The notes below the pieces were generated by a model that saw only the letters and a list, made by a program, of their open reading frames with translations, was not told the origin of the DNA and did not search any database. Positions 33,659 through 42,665 of a stretch of 64,000 nucleotides of DNA are shown in pieces. The number at the start of each line of letters is the position of its first letter. The stretch's first letter is position 1. Position numbers and translations under genes: made by a program. Source of the DNA: Streptomyces angustmyceticus (GTDB taxonomy: Bacteria > Actinomycetota > Actinomycetes > Streptomycetales > Streptomycetaceae); contig NZ_CP082945.1 of assembly GCF_019933235.1 (NCBI RefSeq), forward strand, positions 5,183,501 to 5,247,500. The letters run 5' to 3'.

Positions 33659-34900
33659 CTACGTCCCGTGCGGGGCCGATGCGCCGTCCCGGGCCGGGCG
33701 GGGGATGGTGGTGGCGCCGCGCCGGTCGCCGAGCCGGCGCTGTACGCCGCGCAGGAGCCGGGGCGCGGTGAAGTCCGCGCCGTGCACGAAGCGCATCGCC
33801 GGGCCGAACGACGCGGCGGTCAGCGGCCCCGCGAAGAACAGTCCGGGCCAGGACGACTCGAACCCGGCGCTCAGTTCCGGCAGCCGGCTGCCGCCCACCG
33901 TCCGCAGCGCGCTGCGCACCTGGGGGACGAGCAGCCGCAGCCGCCCGAGGTCGGGGCGGTATCCGGTGGCCGCCACCACGTGCTCGGTGTCCAGGGTGTC
34001 CGTCCGGCCGTCCGTATGGGCGAGGTGGAGCCGCACCCCGTCGCCCCGCGGGGCCGCCGCCCGGATCCGGTGGTTCAGCAGCACCGGCACCGCCTGCTCG
34101 AACCGCTCCCGCAGCCACCAGGCGCCGGCCGGGCCCGGCGCGGTCTCGGCGAGGCGCACCCGGGCCGCCGGGGGCAGGTGGCGCACCGCCCACGGCGCCC
34201 GCCACCACAGCCGGCCCAGCCGGCCGGTGCCCGGCCCGGCGGGCGGGTCGCCGCGCTCCGGCGGCTGCGGCGGGGAGGTCCAGCGCAGCCGGTCGGCGCG
34301 GGCCACGAGGCGGGGCCGGGCGCCCTGTTCGGCGAGCAGGACCGCGGTCTCCAGCGCGGACTGACCGGAACCGATCACGGTGACCCGCCGGCCGGAGAAG
34401 CGGCGCGGTTCGCGGTGGTCGCTGCTGTGCGAGGCGAGGTGCGGGGGCAGTTCGAGCAGCGGACCGGGGCGGTTGACGAACGGCATCGCGCCGACGGCGA
34501 GCGCCACCGTCCGGGTCGTGATCCGCTCCCCGGTGTCCGTCTCGACGCGGAAGCCGTCGCCGTCCGGGCGCACGGCGGTGACGGTGACCTCCTCGGCCTG
34601 CGGCACCGCCCGTTCGCCGAACCATCTGCCGTACGCGATGAACGTGGCGAGGGGGAGCGGGGCGCCGGGCCCGGCGGCCGGGTCGTGGGCGGCGCGGAAG
34701 TCGGCCAGGGTGTGGCCGCCGTCCGGGGCGGAGAGGCCGGAGGAGCGGGGCCCGGAGGTGAGGAGCATGCCGTCGGGCATGTGGTCGCGCCACGTGGCCA
34801 TCGGCCGGCCCAGGACCCGCAGCCGCAGCCCGGCCGCCGCCGCGTGGGCGGCGACCGAGAGTCCGTAGGGGCCGGCGCCCACCACCACGAGGTCGTACAT
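33659..34900 (-). CDS. FAD/NAD(P)-dependent oxidoreductase
   Basis: This 413-aa flavoprotein has an N-terminal FAD Rossmann motif VVVGAGPYGLSVA (residues 5-17), a second nucleotide motif VIGSGQSALETA near 173-184, and a C-terminal ATGYRPDL box. This is the flavin monooxygenase / lysine-ornithine N-hydroxylase-like layout. The substrate is not evident. The ATG follows AGGAACCTTCC. It is the last gene of a minus-strand run that contains two glycosyltransferases and a sugar-phosphate transferase, so it may modify an exopolysaccharide precursor, or it may be independent. Confidence 0.83.
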   Translation of the reverse strand: MYDLVVVGAGPYGLSVAAHAAAAGLRLRVLGRPMATWRDHMPDGMLLTSGPRSSGLSAPDGGHTLADFRAAHDPAAGPGAPLPLATFIAYGRWFGERAVPQAEEVTVTAVRPDGDGFRVETDTGERITTRTVALAVGAMPFVNRPGPLLELPPHLASHSSDHREPRRFSGRRVTVIGSGQSALETAVLLAEQGARPRLVARADRLRWTSPPQPPERGDPPAGPGTGRLGRLWWRAPWAVRHLPPAARVRLAETAPGPAGAWWLRERFEQAVPVLLNHRIRAAAPRGDGVRLHLAHTDGRTDTLDTEHVVAATGYRPDLGRLRLLVPQVRSALRTVGGSRLPELSAGFESSWPGLFFAGPLTAASFGPAMRFVHGADFTAPRLLRGVQRRLGDRRGATTIPRPARDGASAPHGT

Positions 34901-35019
34901 GGAAGGTTCCTGCTCTTTCTGTTCGTGCGGGGCGGAGGGCGGTCGGGGGCCGGTGCGCCGGACCGCGGGCCCCGAAGGCGCCGGCCGGGCTCCGCGGAGC
35001 CCGGCGGCCGCGGCCGTGC

Positions 35020-36324
35020 CTACCTGTTCGGGAGCGGGGTCGGGTCGGGGGACCGGGACGGGTCCGGCAGGGAGACCGCCGCCGCGGGGAACGCGGCGGC
35101 CCGGCCCTGCTGCGGGGGCGCCGCCACGGGGATCCGGCGCCGGGCGGGGGCGCCGGCCAGCGCCTGTGCGTACACGGCCGTCAGGGCCTCGGCGCTGCGG
35201 GCGATGTCGTAGCGCCGCACCACCGGCGGAACCGGCAGCCGGCCCGGCCCCTCGCGCCGCAACTCCCGCAGGGCGGTGCCGAGTTCGTGGACCCCGAGGC
35301 TGAAGCGGCGGGCGCCGGGGGCCTGGTCGGCGGGCAGTTCGTCGACCGCCGGGCAGCTGCCGTAGAGCACGGGCAGCCCGGACCCGAGCGCCTCCAGGAC
35401 GGCCAGCCCGAACGCCTCGTCCGGGGAGGGTGAGACGAAGACGTCGATGGCCGAGAGCAGGCCGGGGATGTCGGGGCCGTCGGCCGCCTGTCCCTCCGCC
35501 GCCTGCCCGCCGGGTCCCCAGGCGCCGGGGCTCCGCCCGTCGAACGCCGCGTCGACCGCGCCGTCGCGCTCGCCCAGCAGATGGATCCGGTCGCCCGAGC
35601 CGAACTGCTCCGCCATCCGCCGCAGCGTCTCCCGCTCCGGCCCCGCCCCCGCCAGCAGCAGGTGCACGCCCGGCAGTTGGGTCACCGCGCGGACCAGGAC
35701 GTCGAACCGCTTGCCGGGCACCAGCCGCCCCGCACCACCGATCACGAACGCGTCCAGCGGCAGCCCCAGCCGGGTCCGGACCAGGGCACGGACCGCCGGA
35801 TCGAATGCAAAACGGTGCGCCTCGATGCCGTTGGGCACCACGTGGATGCGCTGCTCCGGCACGCCCCAGCGGCGCAGCCGGGCGGCGACGGTGTCCGAGA
35901 CGGCGACCGTCGCCGTCCCCAGCCGTTCGGTGGCCCGGTAGAGCGCGCGGACGCCACGGGTCAGCCGGCGTCCCTCGATGACCGCGTCGCCCAGCGAGTG
36001 CTCGGTGGCCACCACGGCCCGTACGCCGGCCATCCGGGCGGCGATCCGGCCGTAGACGCAGGCCCGGTAGAGGTGGGTGTGGACCAGGTCGTAGCCGCCG
36101 CCGCGGATCAGTCCGGCGAGGCGGGGGAGCGCGGTCAGGTCCCGGTCGCCGGTCATGCCGAGGTGGGTGACGGGGGTGCCGTCGGCCTCGATGCCCGCGG
36201 CGACCGGGCCCGGACGGGTCAGGGTGACGACCTCGCAGTGGGCGGGCAGCCGGCGCAGCAGCAACCGCAGCTGCTGCTCGGCGCCGCCCACGTCGAGGTC
36301 CGTGATGACGTGCAGTACCTTCAC
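35020..36324 (-). CDS. GT4 family glycosyltransferase
   Basis: This 434-aa GT-B enzyme has VLHVITDLDVGGAEQQL at the N-terminus, HTHLYRACVYGR, VPNGIE around 174, and the GT4 pattern DEAFGLAVLEALGSGLPV with the nucleotide-sugar Glu pair. A 25-residue insertion (GRSPGAWGPGG to DGPDIPGLL) and a Pro/Arg/Ser-rich C-terminal tail are unusual. The GTG start has a perfect AGGAGG. It belongs to the exopolysaccharide-type operon 40284 to 33659. Donor and acceptor are unknown. Confidence 0.88.
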   Translation of the reverse strand: MKVLHVITDLDVGGAEQQLRLLLRRLPAHCEVVTLTRPGPVAAGIEADGTPVTHLGMTGDRDLTALPRLAGLIRGGGYDLVHTHLYRACVYGRIAARMAGVRAVVATEHSLGDAVIEGRRLTRGVRALYRATERLGTATVAVSDTVAARLRRWGVPEQRIHVVPNGIEAHRFAFDPAVRALVRTRLGLPLDAFVIGGAGRLVPGKRFDVLVRAVTQLPGVHLLLAGAGPERETLRRMAEQFGSGDRIHLLGERDGAVDAAFDGRSPGAWGPGGQAAEGQAADGPDIPGLLSAIDVFVSPSPDEAFGLAVLEALGSGLPVLYGSCPAVDELPADQAPGARRFSLGVHELGTALRELRREGPGRLPVPPVVRRYDIARSAEALTAVYAQALAGAPARRRIPVAAPPQQGRAAAFPAAAVSLPDPSRSPDPTPLPNR

Positions 36325-36415
36325 CGGATGCCTCCTGAAGTAGCGGCCGGGGTCGTGGTCTGGTCCGCGGGCAGCGCCCGCGCGAACGGCGGCACGCGGG
36401 CCGGTGCGCCCGCGC

Positions 36416-37903
36416 TCATCCGCGTCCCCTCCGCGCCCGGGGGACCGCGGCGCGCAGCAGGATCCTGACGTCCTGCCACAGCGACCAGCTGTCGATGTAG
36501 AGGTCGTCGAGGCGGGCCCGGTCCTCGACGGCGGTGCCGCCGCCGAACCCGTGCACCTGCGCGAGTCCGGTGAGGCCGGGGCGCATCCGGTGCCGGGTGC
36601 CGTACTCCGGGTGGGCCCGGGTGTGCCGCTCGACGGCGGCGGGGCGCTCCGGGCACGGCCCGACCAGGCTCATCTCACCGCGCAGCACGTTCCACAGCCG
36701 GGGCAGCCCGGCCGGCGCGGCGCGCCGGAGCAGCCTGCCGGCCCGGCCCGTGCGGCCGTCGTCCGCCGCGCCCGACGGCGTCGCCGCCCCGTGCGCGCCG
36801 CGCGGCGGCAGGGTCCGGAGCGTCAGCAGGGTGAAGGGGCGCCCGCCGCGGCCGGTGCGTTCCTCGCGGACGAGTACGCCGGGCCCGTCGGCGAGCCGCA
36901 GCGCCAGCGCCCAGCCGAGCAGCAGCGGGGCGGCGAGCACCAGGGCCGGGCCGGCCAGCGCCAGGTCCAGCGCCCGTTTGGCCGGGCCGCCGTGCCGCGG
37001 CGGGGAGGTGTCCAGACGCCGGCAGGGGAAGCCGCCCAGCCGGTCGGTGCCGGCGTACGGGGCGCGGCCCTCGCGGGCGGCCGCCGGGCCGGCCAGCCAG
37101 ATCGCCGAGCCCTGGTCGATGAAGCGGCGCAGCAGCGCGGTCGTGTGCGGATCGGCGTACGGCGGCAGGGTGAACACGGCGTCGCGCACGGTGTGCCGGA
37201 TGACGGCGCGGGTGATGTCCTGCGCGGTGGTGAGCCGCGGCGGACCGCCGCGGGCCGGGGGCAGCGCATCGGGTCCGCCGGGCGGCGCCGGGGTGACGAT
37301 GCCGACCGGGCGCATGCCGTACTCGGGGTGGGCGTGCAGCACGGCGGCCAGCCGCCGCGCGGCCGGGTCGGTGCCGACGACCAGGGCGGCGCGCGGGCCG
37401 CGGCGGGCGGCGTTGCGGCGCGCCCGGTGGACGGTGGCCCGGCCGGCGCAGACCAGCAGGGTGTGTGCCGCCACCGCGCCCGCCAGGACGGCCGGCGGCA
37501 GCGCCCGCCCGGGGTGGAGCGCGGCGAGCACCGCGGCCACCGCGCACCAGCAGACGGCGGACCGGCCCAGCAGCGCCGGCAGGTCGGTCGGCACGCGCGG
37601 GGCGGGGCCGGGACGGTAGAGACCGGCGCGGGCGTGGAGCAGCAGGACCAGCAGCACGGCGGCGGTCGCGGCCGGCGCCGTCCCGGTGCCGGGGACGAGC
37701 AGCGCGGTGCCGGTGGTGGCCAGGCAGTCGGCGGCCAGCAGCGGGGCGACGGTCCGCCGCCGGGCGCCGCGGCCGGGCCGGGGCGGGGGCAGGGTGGCGC
37801 GGCCCGGCCCGCGGGGCTGCCGGACGGCGGCGGCCGGCCGGGGCAGGGCCGGCGGCGGGAGGGCCCCGGCCGCAGGCGGCGCGTCCGCGCGCTCCGTCGT
37901 CAT
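36416..37903 (-). CDS. Polyprenyl-phosphate sugar-1-phosphate transferase (initiating EPS enzyme)
   Basis: This 495-aa protein has a low-complexity Pro/Ala/Arg N-terminus and a cluster of membrane helices at about 60-160. A CoA-binding-like Rossmann region follows (ALVVGTDPAARRLAAVL). The C-terminal bacterial sugar transferase domain has KRALDLALAGPALVLAAP, LPRLWNVLRGEMSLVGPCPE and RHRMRPGLTGLAQVHG. The family moves a hexose-1-phosphate onto undecaprenyl phosphate and so starts polysaccharide repeat assembly. The ATG overlaps the upstream GT4 stop by 4 nt (ATGA). No flippase or polymerase gene is seen nearby. Confidence 0.9.
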   Translation of the reverse strand: MTTERADAPPAAGALPPPALPRPAAAVRQPRGPGRATLPPPRPGRGARRRTVAPLLAADCLATTGTALLVPGTGTAPAATAAVLLVLLLHARAGLYRPGPAPRVPTDLPALLGRSAVCWCAVAAVLAALHPGRALPPAVLAGAVAAHTLLVCAGRATVHRARRNAARRGPRAALVVGTDPAARRLAAVLHAHPEYGMRPVGIVTPAPPGGPDALPPARGGPPRLTTAQDITRAVIRHTVRDAVFTLPPYADPHTTALLRRFIDQGSAIWLAGPAAAREGRAPYAGTDRLGGFPCRRLDTSPPRHGGPAKRALDLALAGPALVLAAPLLLGWALALRLADGPGVLVREERTGRGGRPFTLLTLRTLPPRGAHGAATPSGAADDGRTGRAGRLLRRAAPAGLPRLWNVLRGEMSLVGPCPERPAAVERHTRAHPEYGTRHRMRPGLTGLAQVHGFGGGTAVEDRARLDDLYIDSWSLWQDVRILLRAAVPRARRGRG

Positions 37904-39132
37904 CGGCCGACCCGCTCCCTGGTCTCCGGGCGGGCCGCGGGCTCCGGGACGGCGGGGATCGCCGGGGCCGCCGGGACGGGCGGGGCGAGCAGTTCGCGGT
38001 ACAGCCCGAGGACGGCGGCCGCGGTGTCCCGTACGTCGTAGCCCGCCCGCATGTGCTCCAGCGCCCGCTGGCCCAGCGTCGCGCGCAGCCCGGGGCGGGT
38101 CAGCAGGCCGCGGACGGCCCGGGCCAGCGCCGCCGGGTCCGTGGGTGGCACCAGGCAGTGCGCCGCCGCGCCGGGCGGCAGGCACTCCCCGGCCCCGCCG
38201 ACGTCGGTGACCACCACGGGCCGGCCGCAGGCCATCGCCTCCAGAGGGGCCAGCGCCGCGCCCTCCCCGCGGGACGGGAGGACGACCAGATCCGCCGCCC
38301 GGTACCAGGGGACGGCGTCCCGCGCCGCGCCCGCGAACCGCACTCCGGGCGGCGCGGCGGCGTGCAGCAGCTCCCGGTCAGGGCCGTCGCCGACCAGCAC
38401 CAGCCGGGCGCCGGGGACGGCGGCGGCGACCGCGGGCCACGCCCGCAGCAGCGACAGCTGGCCCTTGCGCGGGCACAGCCGTCCCACGCACACCACCAGG
38501 GGCGCGTCCGGCGGCAGATCACCGAGGGCGGGCAGGTCCCGGCGGAGCGCACGCCGCACCGCGTCCTCGCGGTGGGCGGGCGCGCAGCGGTCCAGGTCCA
38601 CCCCGTTGGGGATCACCGCCCACCGGGCCGGCACCCCCGCCCCGGACCCCCGCAGCCGCTCCGCCTCGCTCGCGCACAGCACCCGGTCCGCCCGGCGCGC
38701 GGCGTACCGCTCCCCGCCGAGCGCCGCCCGCGCCGTCGCCCCTCCGGCCGTCTCGAAGGCCCAGGCGTGCGGCTGATGGACCGTCGGGACACGGCCCCGG
38801 ACGGCCAGGCGGACGGCGCACCCGGCCCGGCCGCCGTGGCTGTGGACGAGGTGCGGGCCGACCGCGCGGATCAGCCGGGCCAGCCGCCAGGTCTCGGCGG
38901 CGAGCGCCGGGCCGGGGGACGGGCGGACCGGCCAGGGGACCACGTCGGCGCCCGCCGCCGCGGCGTCCCGGTGCAGCGTGCCACCGGGCGGCGCGGCGAC
39001 CACGGACCGCACGCCCGCCGCCGTGTGGCACCGCACCAGGTCGGTGACGACCCGGGCGACCTTGCCGTCGACGGGCCGGGAGACATGGAGCACCGTCGGC
39101 CGCTCCGGGCCCTGCGGGTCTTGTCGCAGCAC
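37900..39132 (-). CDS. GT4 family glycosyltransferase
   Basis: The protein is 410 aa. GT4 features are TVLHVSRPVDGKVARVV, HSHGGRAGCAVRL, IPNGVDLDR, CVGRLCPRKGQLSLL and GAALAPLEAMACGRPVVVTD, where an Ala replaces the usual first Glu of the EX7E motif region, so the donor site may differ. The C-terminal tail is Pro/Ala-rich. The GTG start follows GGGGAGCAGTAC. It is coupled to the sugar-phosphate transferase gene. It probably adds a sugar to the lipid-linked precursor. Confidence 0.88.
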   Translation of the reverse strand: MLRQDPQGPERPTVLHVSRPVDGKVARVVTDLVRCHTAAGVRSVVAAPPGGTLHRDAAAAGADVVPWPVRPSPGPALAAETWRLARLIRAVGPHLVHSHGGRAGCAVRLAVRGRVPTVHQPHAWAFETAGGATARAALGGERYAARRADRVLCASEAERLRGSGAGVPARWAVIPNGVDLDRCAPAHREDAVRRALRRDLPALGDLPPDAPLVVCVGRLCPRKGQLSLLRAWPAVAAAVPGARLVLVGDGPDRELLHAAAPPGVRFAGAARDAVPWYRAADLVVLPSRGEGAALAPLEAMACGRPVVVTDVGGAGECLPPGAAAHCLVPPTDPAALARAVRGLLTRPGLRATLGQRALEHMRAGYDVRDTAAAVLGLYRELLAPPVPAAPAIPAVPEPAARPETRERVGR

Positions 39133-39192
39133 GTACTGCTCCCCTGATGACCGGGCGGACAGAACTCTGCGGGAATTGCCGGGGCGCGCCGG

Positions 39193-40284
39193 TCAGTGCC
39201 TGGTATCGGTCTGCAGGAAGAGCGCGCCGAGCAGATATCCCGGATTGCTGGTGGTGAAGCGGAAGGTGAGCCGGTCGCCGCCGGGCCGCAGCGCGGGCGT
39301 GATGTCGAATACGTCGGAGTCGAATCCGAGGGTGTTGCGGTGGGCGGGCAGCCGCTTCGTCTGCCGGCCGAATTCGGTGATCGTCGAGTTCATCACGTGG
39401 CGCGCCGGATTCGCCGCGTCGTGCACCCTGTGCGCCGGGTGCCGGCCCGCCCGCACGGAGAGCGCGCCCTTTCCGCAGCCGCGGTCGGCGTCGTATGCCA
39501 CGACACCGGCCCGGCCATGCGAATGCGCCGGGATATTCAATCCGTTCAGCCGAACCGAAAAACTGCGATGGCCGCTTCCGAGCGGCTGGAAGCCATCCCA
39601 CAGGACGATTCTGCGCAGCGGCTTTCTGCTGTTCTCGTACGCGGCCACCAGCGTCCAGCCGCCCCAGGTGCCGGCCGGGGAATCGCCTTTGGCGACATTG
39701 ATCCGGCCGACGGTGTAGGTGCCGGCGCCGCTTTTCCGCACCAGTTCGGTGACGTCGGCCGACGCCTGGAAGCCGTCGGCCGACGCGGTGGTGCGGCGGC
39801 CGGTCAGGGTGTCGGCGAGCACCTGCTTGTAGTGGCCGCCGGGCCCGGCGAACAGCACCCGCCCGTTGTCACCGGCCCGCTTGTGCGCGCTGCCCCGCAG
39901 GTTGCCGCCCCAGTACAGCCGGGCGTAGCTCACCCGGGAGCCGGCCGGCAGGCGCAGTCGCGCGCTGCTGGAGTTGCTGGTGCGGGCGTCGGAGTCGACG
40001 TCGGCGAACGCCGTCCGGTAGGCGCTCCGGTGGCCGGCGCCGCTCTGCTGGGCGGCCGGGCACGGCCGGGCCGCGCGGTGTCGCGCGGTGGTGCGGGCGA
40101 TCGCGGAGTTGGCCGCCCGGGCGATACCGCCGTGCTGGGTCACGTGATAGCGCTCGGTGAAAGGAATTCGTGTGGATTCACCGGTGGCCGGTGCGGCCGA
40201 CGCCGAAGACAGGGCGGCAGACAATGCCAAGGAGGCCACTGCGCATACGACGCCGCGCGCGGTGCGGTCCATCGACTTCGGCAT
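39193..40284 (-). CDS. Secreted protein with DUF3344-like domain
   Basis: This 363-aa protein has a Sec signal peptide (hydrophobic 10-30, cleavage near ASA-AP). The mature part carries ARLYWGGN, RVLFAGPGGHYKQV, GTYTVGRINVAKG, GGWTLVAAYE and VLWDGFQPLG. These are typical of a beta-rich extracellular domain found in actinobacterial surface proteins (DUF3344-type). Its function is unknown. The ATG follows GGAGAGGAAGAC. It lies 60 bp upstream of the GT4 gene on the same strand, so it may head the exopolysaccharide operon, and it is divergent from the chaplin gene. Confidence 0.8.
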   Translation of the reverse strand: MPKSMDRTARGVVCAVASLALSAALSSASAAPATGESTRIPFTERYHVTQHGGIARAANSAIARTTARHRAARPCPAAQQSGAGHRSAYRTAFADVDSDARTSNSSSARLRLPAGSRVSYARLYWGGNLRGSAHKRAGDNGRVLFAGPGGHYKQVLADTLTGRRTTASADGFQASADVTELVRKSGAGTYTVGRINVAKGDSPAGTWGGWTLVAAYENSRKPLRRIVLWDGFQPLGSGHRSFSVRLNGLNIPAHSHGRAGVVAYDADRGCGKGALSVRAGRHPAHRVHDAANPARHVMNSTITEFGRQTKRLPAHRNTLGFDSDVFDITPALRPGGDRLTFRFTTSNPGYLLGALFLQTDTRH

Positions 40285-40528
40285 GTCTTCCTCTCCGACT
40301 TCTATCAGTCAAACTGGAGAACACTCTGACAGAAATCATGTTGGAATCCGCGACAGGCACGCCGGATCCCCCCGGGGATTGGGTGCAATGGAATACCGGC
40401 CCCGCCGGCGCCACCGGAGTTTCTGCCAGAAGGGCTAACTTCTTCCCGGACGAGGGAATGCCCGCACCTCTGACTCATTTCGCTCGTTGTGACCGGTTGC
40501 CCCATTCACACACTGAAAGGAGAATGGG

Positions 40529-40840
40529 ATGAATCGGTTCGCCAAGACCGCCGCAACGGCCGCGGTCGGCTGCGCCATCGTGCTAAGTGGCGCAGGCGTC
40601 GCCTCGGCCAGCGGGGACGGTCACCACGGCCGTAACGGTCATTACCGTAGCGACCATCGCAATCTCTTCGCCCACCGGAGCGGTGCCAACGCGGCGGGCT
40701 TCGCCGCGGGCTCCCCGGGCATCCTCAGCGGCAACAACATCCAGATCCCGATCAACATCCCGATCAACGTGTGCGGCAACAGCCTGCCTGTCGCCTCCCT
40801 GTTGAACCCGGCTTTCGGGAACATCTGCATCAACCGATGA
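40529..40840 (+). CDS. Short chaplin (aerial hypha surface protein)
   Basis: This 103-aa protein has a signal peptide (1-28, cleavage near ASAS) and a His/Arg/Asn/Gly-rich linker (30-60) that is longer than in most short chaplins. One chaplin domain follows at 61-102: GSPGILSGNN, IQIPINIPINVCGN, LLNPAFGNICIN. It has the two Cys (82 and 100) that form the intramolecular disulfide. No sortase signal is present, so it is of the short, amyloid-forming class that coats hyphae. The ATG follows AAAGGAGAATGGG. It is divergent from a secreted-protein/EPS operon. Confidence 0.92.
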   Translation: MNRFAKTAATAAVGCAIVLSGAGVASASGDGHHGRNGHYRSDHRNLFAHRSGANAAGFAAGSPGILSGNNIQIPINIPINVCGNSLPVASLLNPAFGNICINR

Positions 40841-41027
40841 CCCGGCGCCGGTCCGCCAGGGATGTCGGGCCGGCATGGGTCGCACAGTGGAGTCGGCGGA
40901 TCGCCCCGGCCTCGGTCGCGGGTGGTCCGCCACTCTGGCGCCCGGCGCCCACCCGCCCCGCCGCCGGCCGCGCGTACCCCGCTGACCAGCGGATACGGCC
41001 TGCCGGACAGGGGCCATACTGGGGTGC

Positions 41028-41888
41028 ATGGCGAAGAGCAGACGCGGGCGCGGCGGACCGGAACCCGTCACCGAGACGGTGGACGGCGGGCTCGCCGAGC
41101 TGCGGCCCGACCGCGACCGGCCGCGCGGCTGGACGCTGCTGATCGACGGTGCCCCGCAGTCCCATGTGGACCTCGACGAGCCCTCGTACCTCGACTTCTC
41201 CTACCAGCGGCGGCTGGGGCACATCGCCGACCTCGCGGGCCCCCCGGGCAAACCGCTGCGCGTCGTCCATCTCGGGGGCGGCGCCCTGACCCTGGCCCGC
41301 TATGTCGCGGCCACCCGCCCGCGGTCCACCCAGCAGGTGGTGGAGATCGACGCCCCGCTCGTCCACCTCGTGCGCCGGCGGCTGCCGTGGGACAGCGGCT
41401 GGCGGATACGGGTGCGCGGCGGCGACGCCCGGGCCGGCCTGGCGAAGGTCCCGGACGGCTGGGCGGACCTGATCATCGCCGATGTCTTCGGCGGCGCGCG
41501 CACGCCCGCGCACCTGACCAGCACCGAGTTCCTGACGGAGGCGCACCGGGCGCTGCGGCCCGGCGGGTTCTACGCGGCGAACCTCGCGGACGGGCCGCCG
41601 CTGCGGTTCCTGCGCGGCCAGATCGCCACCGCCCGTACGGTCTTTCCCGAGCTGTGCCTGACCGCCGACCCCGCCGTCCTGCGCGGCAAGCGCTTCGGCA
41701 ACGCCGTGCTGCTCGCCGCCGAGGGGCCGCTGCCGGTCGCCGAACTCACCCGGCGGGCGGCCACCGATCCGCAGGCCGGACGGGTCGAACACGGCCGGGC
41801 GCTGCTGGACTTCACCGGCGGCGCGGCCCCGGTCACCGACCTCACGGCCCTCGCCTCGCCCGCCCCGCCGGCCGCGGTCTTCGACTGA
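41028..41888 (+). CDS. Spermidine synthase-like methyltransferase-fold protein
   Basis: This 286-aa protein has the spermidine synthase nucleotide motif VVHLGGGALTLARYVA, VVEIDAPLV and the catalytic-site region LIIADVFGGARTP. The first 60 residues replace the typical N-terminal beta domain with DYLDFSYQRR-like sequence, seen here as PSYLDFSYQRRLG. Actinobacterial members of this group are often not true polyamine synthases, so the substrate is uncertain. The gene is alone on its strand between the chaplin and a membrane protein gene. Confidence 0.85.
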   Translation: MAKSRRGRGGPEPVTETVDGGLAELRPDRDRPRGWTLLIDGAPQSHVDLDEPSYLDFSYQRRLGHIADLAGPPGKPLRVVHLGGGALTLARYVAATRPRSTQQVVEIDAPLVHLVRRRLPWDSGWRIRVRGGDARAGLAKVPDGWADLIIADVFGGARTPAHLTSTEFLTEAHRALRPGGFYAANLADGPPLRFLRGQIATARTVFPELCLTADPAVLRGKRFGNAVLLAAEGPLPVAELTRRAATDPQAGRVEHGRALLDFTGGAAPVTDLTALASPAPPAAVFD

Positions 41889-41974
41889 CGCCGGGACGCC
41901 CGGGACGCCGGGCCGTCGTGCTGCCGCCAGCCAGCCAGCCAGCCCGTCCGCCCGCCTGCGCGGCGCGGGCCGCG

Positions 41975-42556
41975 CTACGCCCCGTTGCCCGTGGTCTCCA
42001 CCGTCGGCGAATGCCCGTTCCAGGTGCAGAACACGGACGTGTGGCCGGCGCCGCCGGAGAAGTCGACCCGGATCCACCCGTCCTGCTTCCACACCTGCAT
42101 CTCCCAGCCCGAGTTCGGCGTCGCCGACACCAACTCGGCCGACCGGCTGCCCATGTCGAAGACCACCCGCCCGCCCGCCGTGGCGTAGCTCTTGACCCGG
42201 CCGTCGGCGGCCGGCGCGGAGCCGCCCGGCGAGGAGCTGCCGGGGTAGCGCGACCGGGGCGCGCCGCTGTGGGACGGGGTGGCGGGGTGCGACGGCGTGC
42301 CCTTGTCGGGCGTCGGGCCGCGGTCGGGCGACGGGGACGGCCTGGGGCGGTGGGTGGAGGAGACGCGCGGCGTCGCGGCGTCGTCCTTCTCGGTCGCCGA
42401 GGACGCCATCCGGCCGGTGAGCGGCAGGGCGCGCGGCGCGTCGTACGCCGTGCCGGACAGCACGGTGTGCACCCCGAACCACGACAGGGTGACCGCGGCG
42501 CCGGTCGCCAGTGTCCAGGCCGCCGCATGAACCAGTCCTCGTTGCATCCGGCTCAT
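41975..42556 (-). CDS. Putative secreted or membrane-anchored protein divergent from a two-component system
   Basis: This 193-aa protein has one hydrophobic segment (residues 9-27) acting as a signal anchor or signal peptide. A Pro/Ser/Thr/Arg-rich linker spans about 45-110, and a C-terminal beta-type domain (VVFDMGSRSAELVSATPN and WEMQVWKQDGWIRVDF) ends in TSVFCTWNG. No family was recognised. The ATG at 42556 has a weak ribosome site, and ATG 42547 is an alternative. Because it faces the response regulator gene (110 bp), it could be a sensed partner or target. Confidence 0.75.
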   Translation of the reverse strand: MSRMQRGLVHAAAWTLATGAAVTLSWFGVHTVLSGTAYDAPRALPLTGRMASSATEKDDAATPRVSSTHRPRPSPSPDRGPTPDKGTPSHPATPSHSGAPRSRYPGSSSPGGSAPAADGRVKSYATAGGRVVFDMGSRSAELVSATPNSGWEMQVWKQDGWIRVDFSGGAGHTSVFCTWNGHSPTVETTGNGA

Positions 42557-42665
42557 ACTGCACCACCCGCCCGCCCTGTTGCAGCCCGTCACGTACGCCG
42601 GAGTGCGCCGCCCGCTCGTCAACCTCGGGCGGGGAACCCCGCCCGAATGGCGTACGGTGCCGCCC

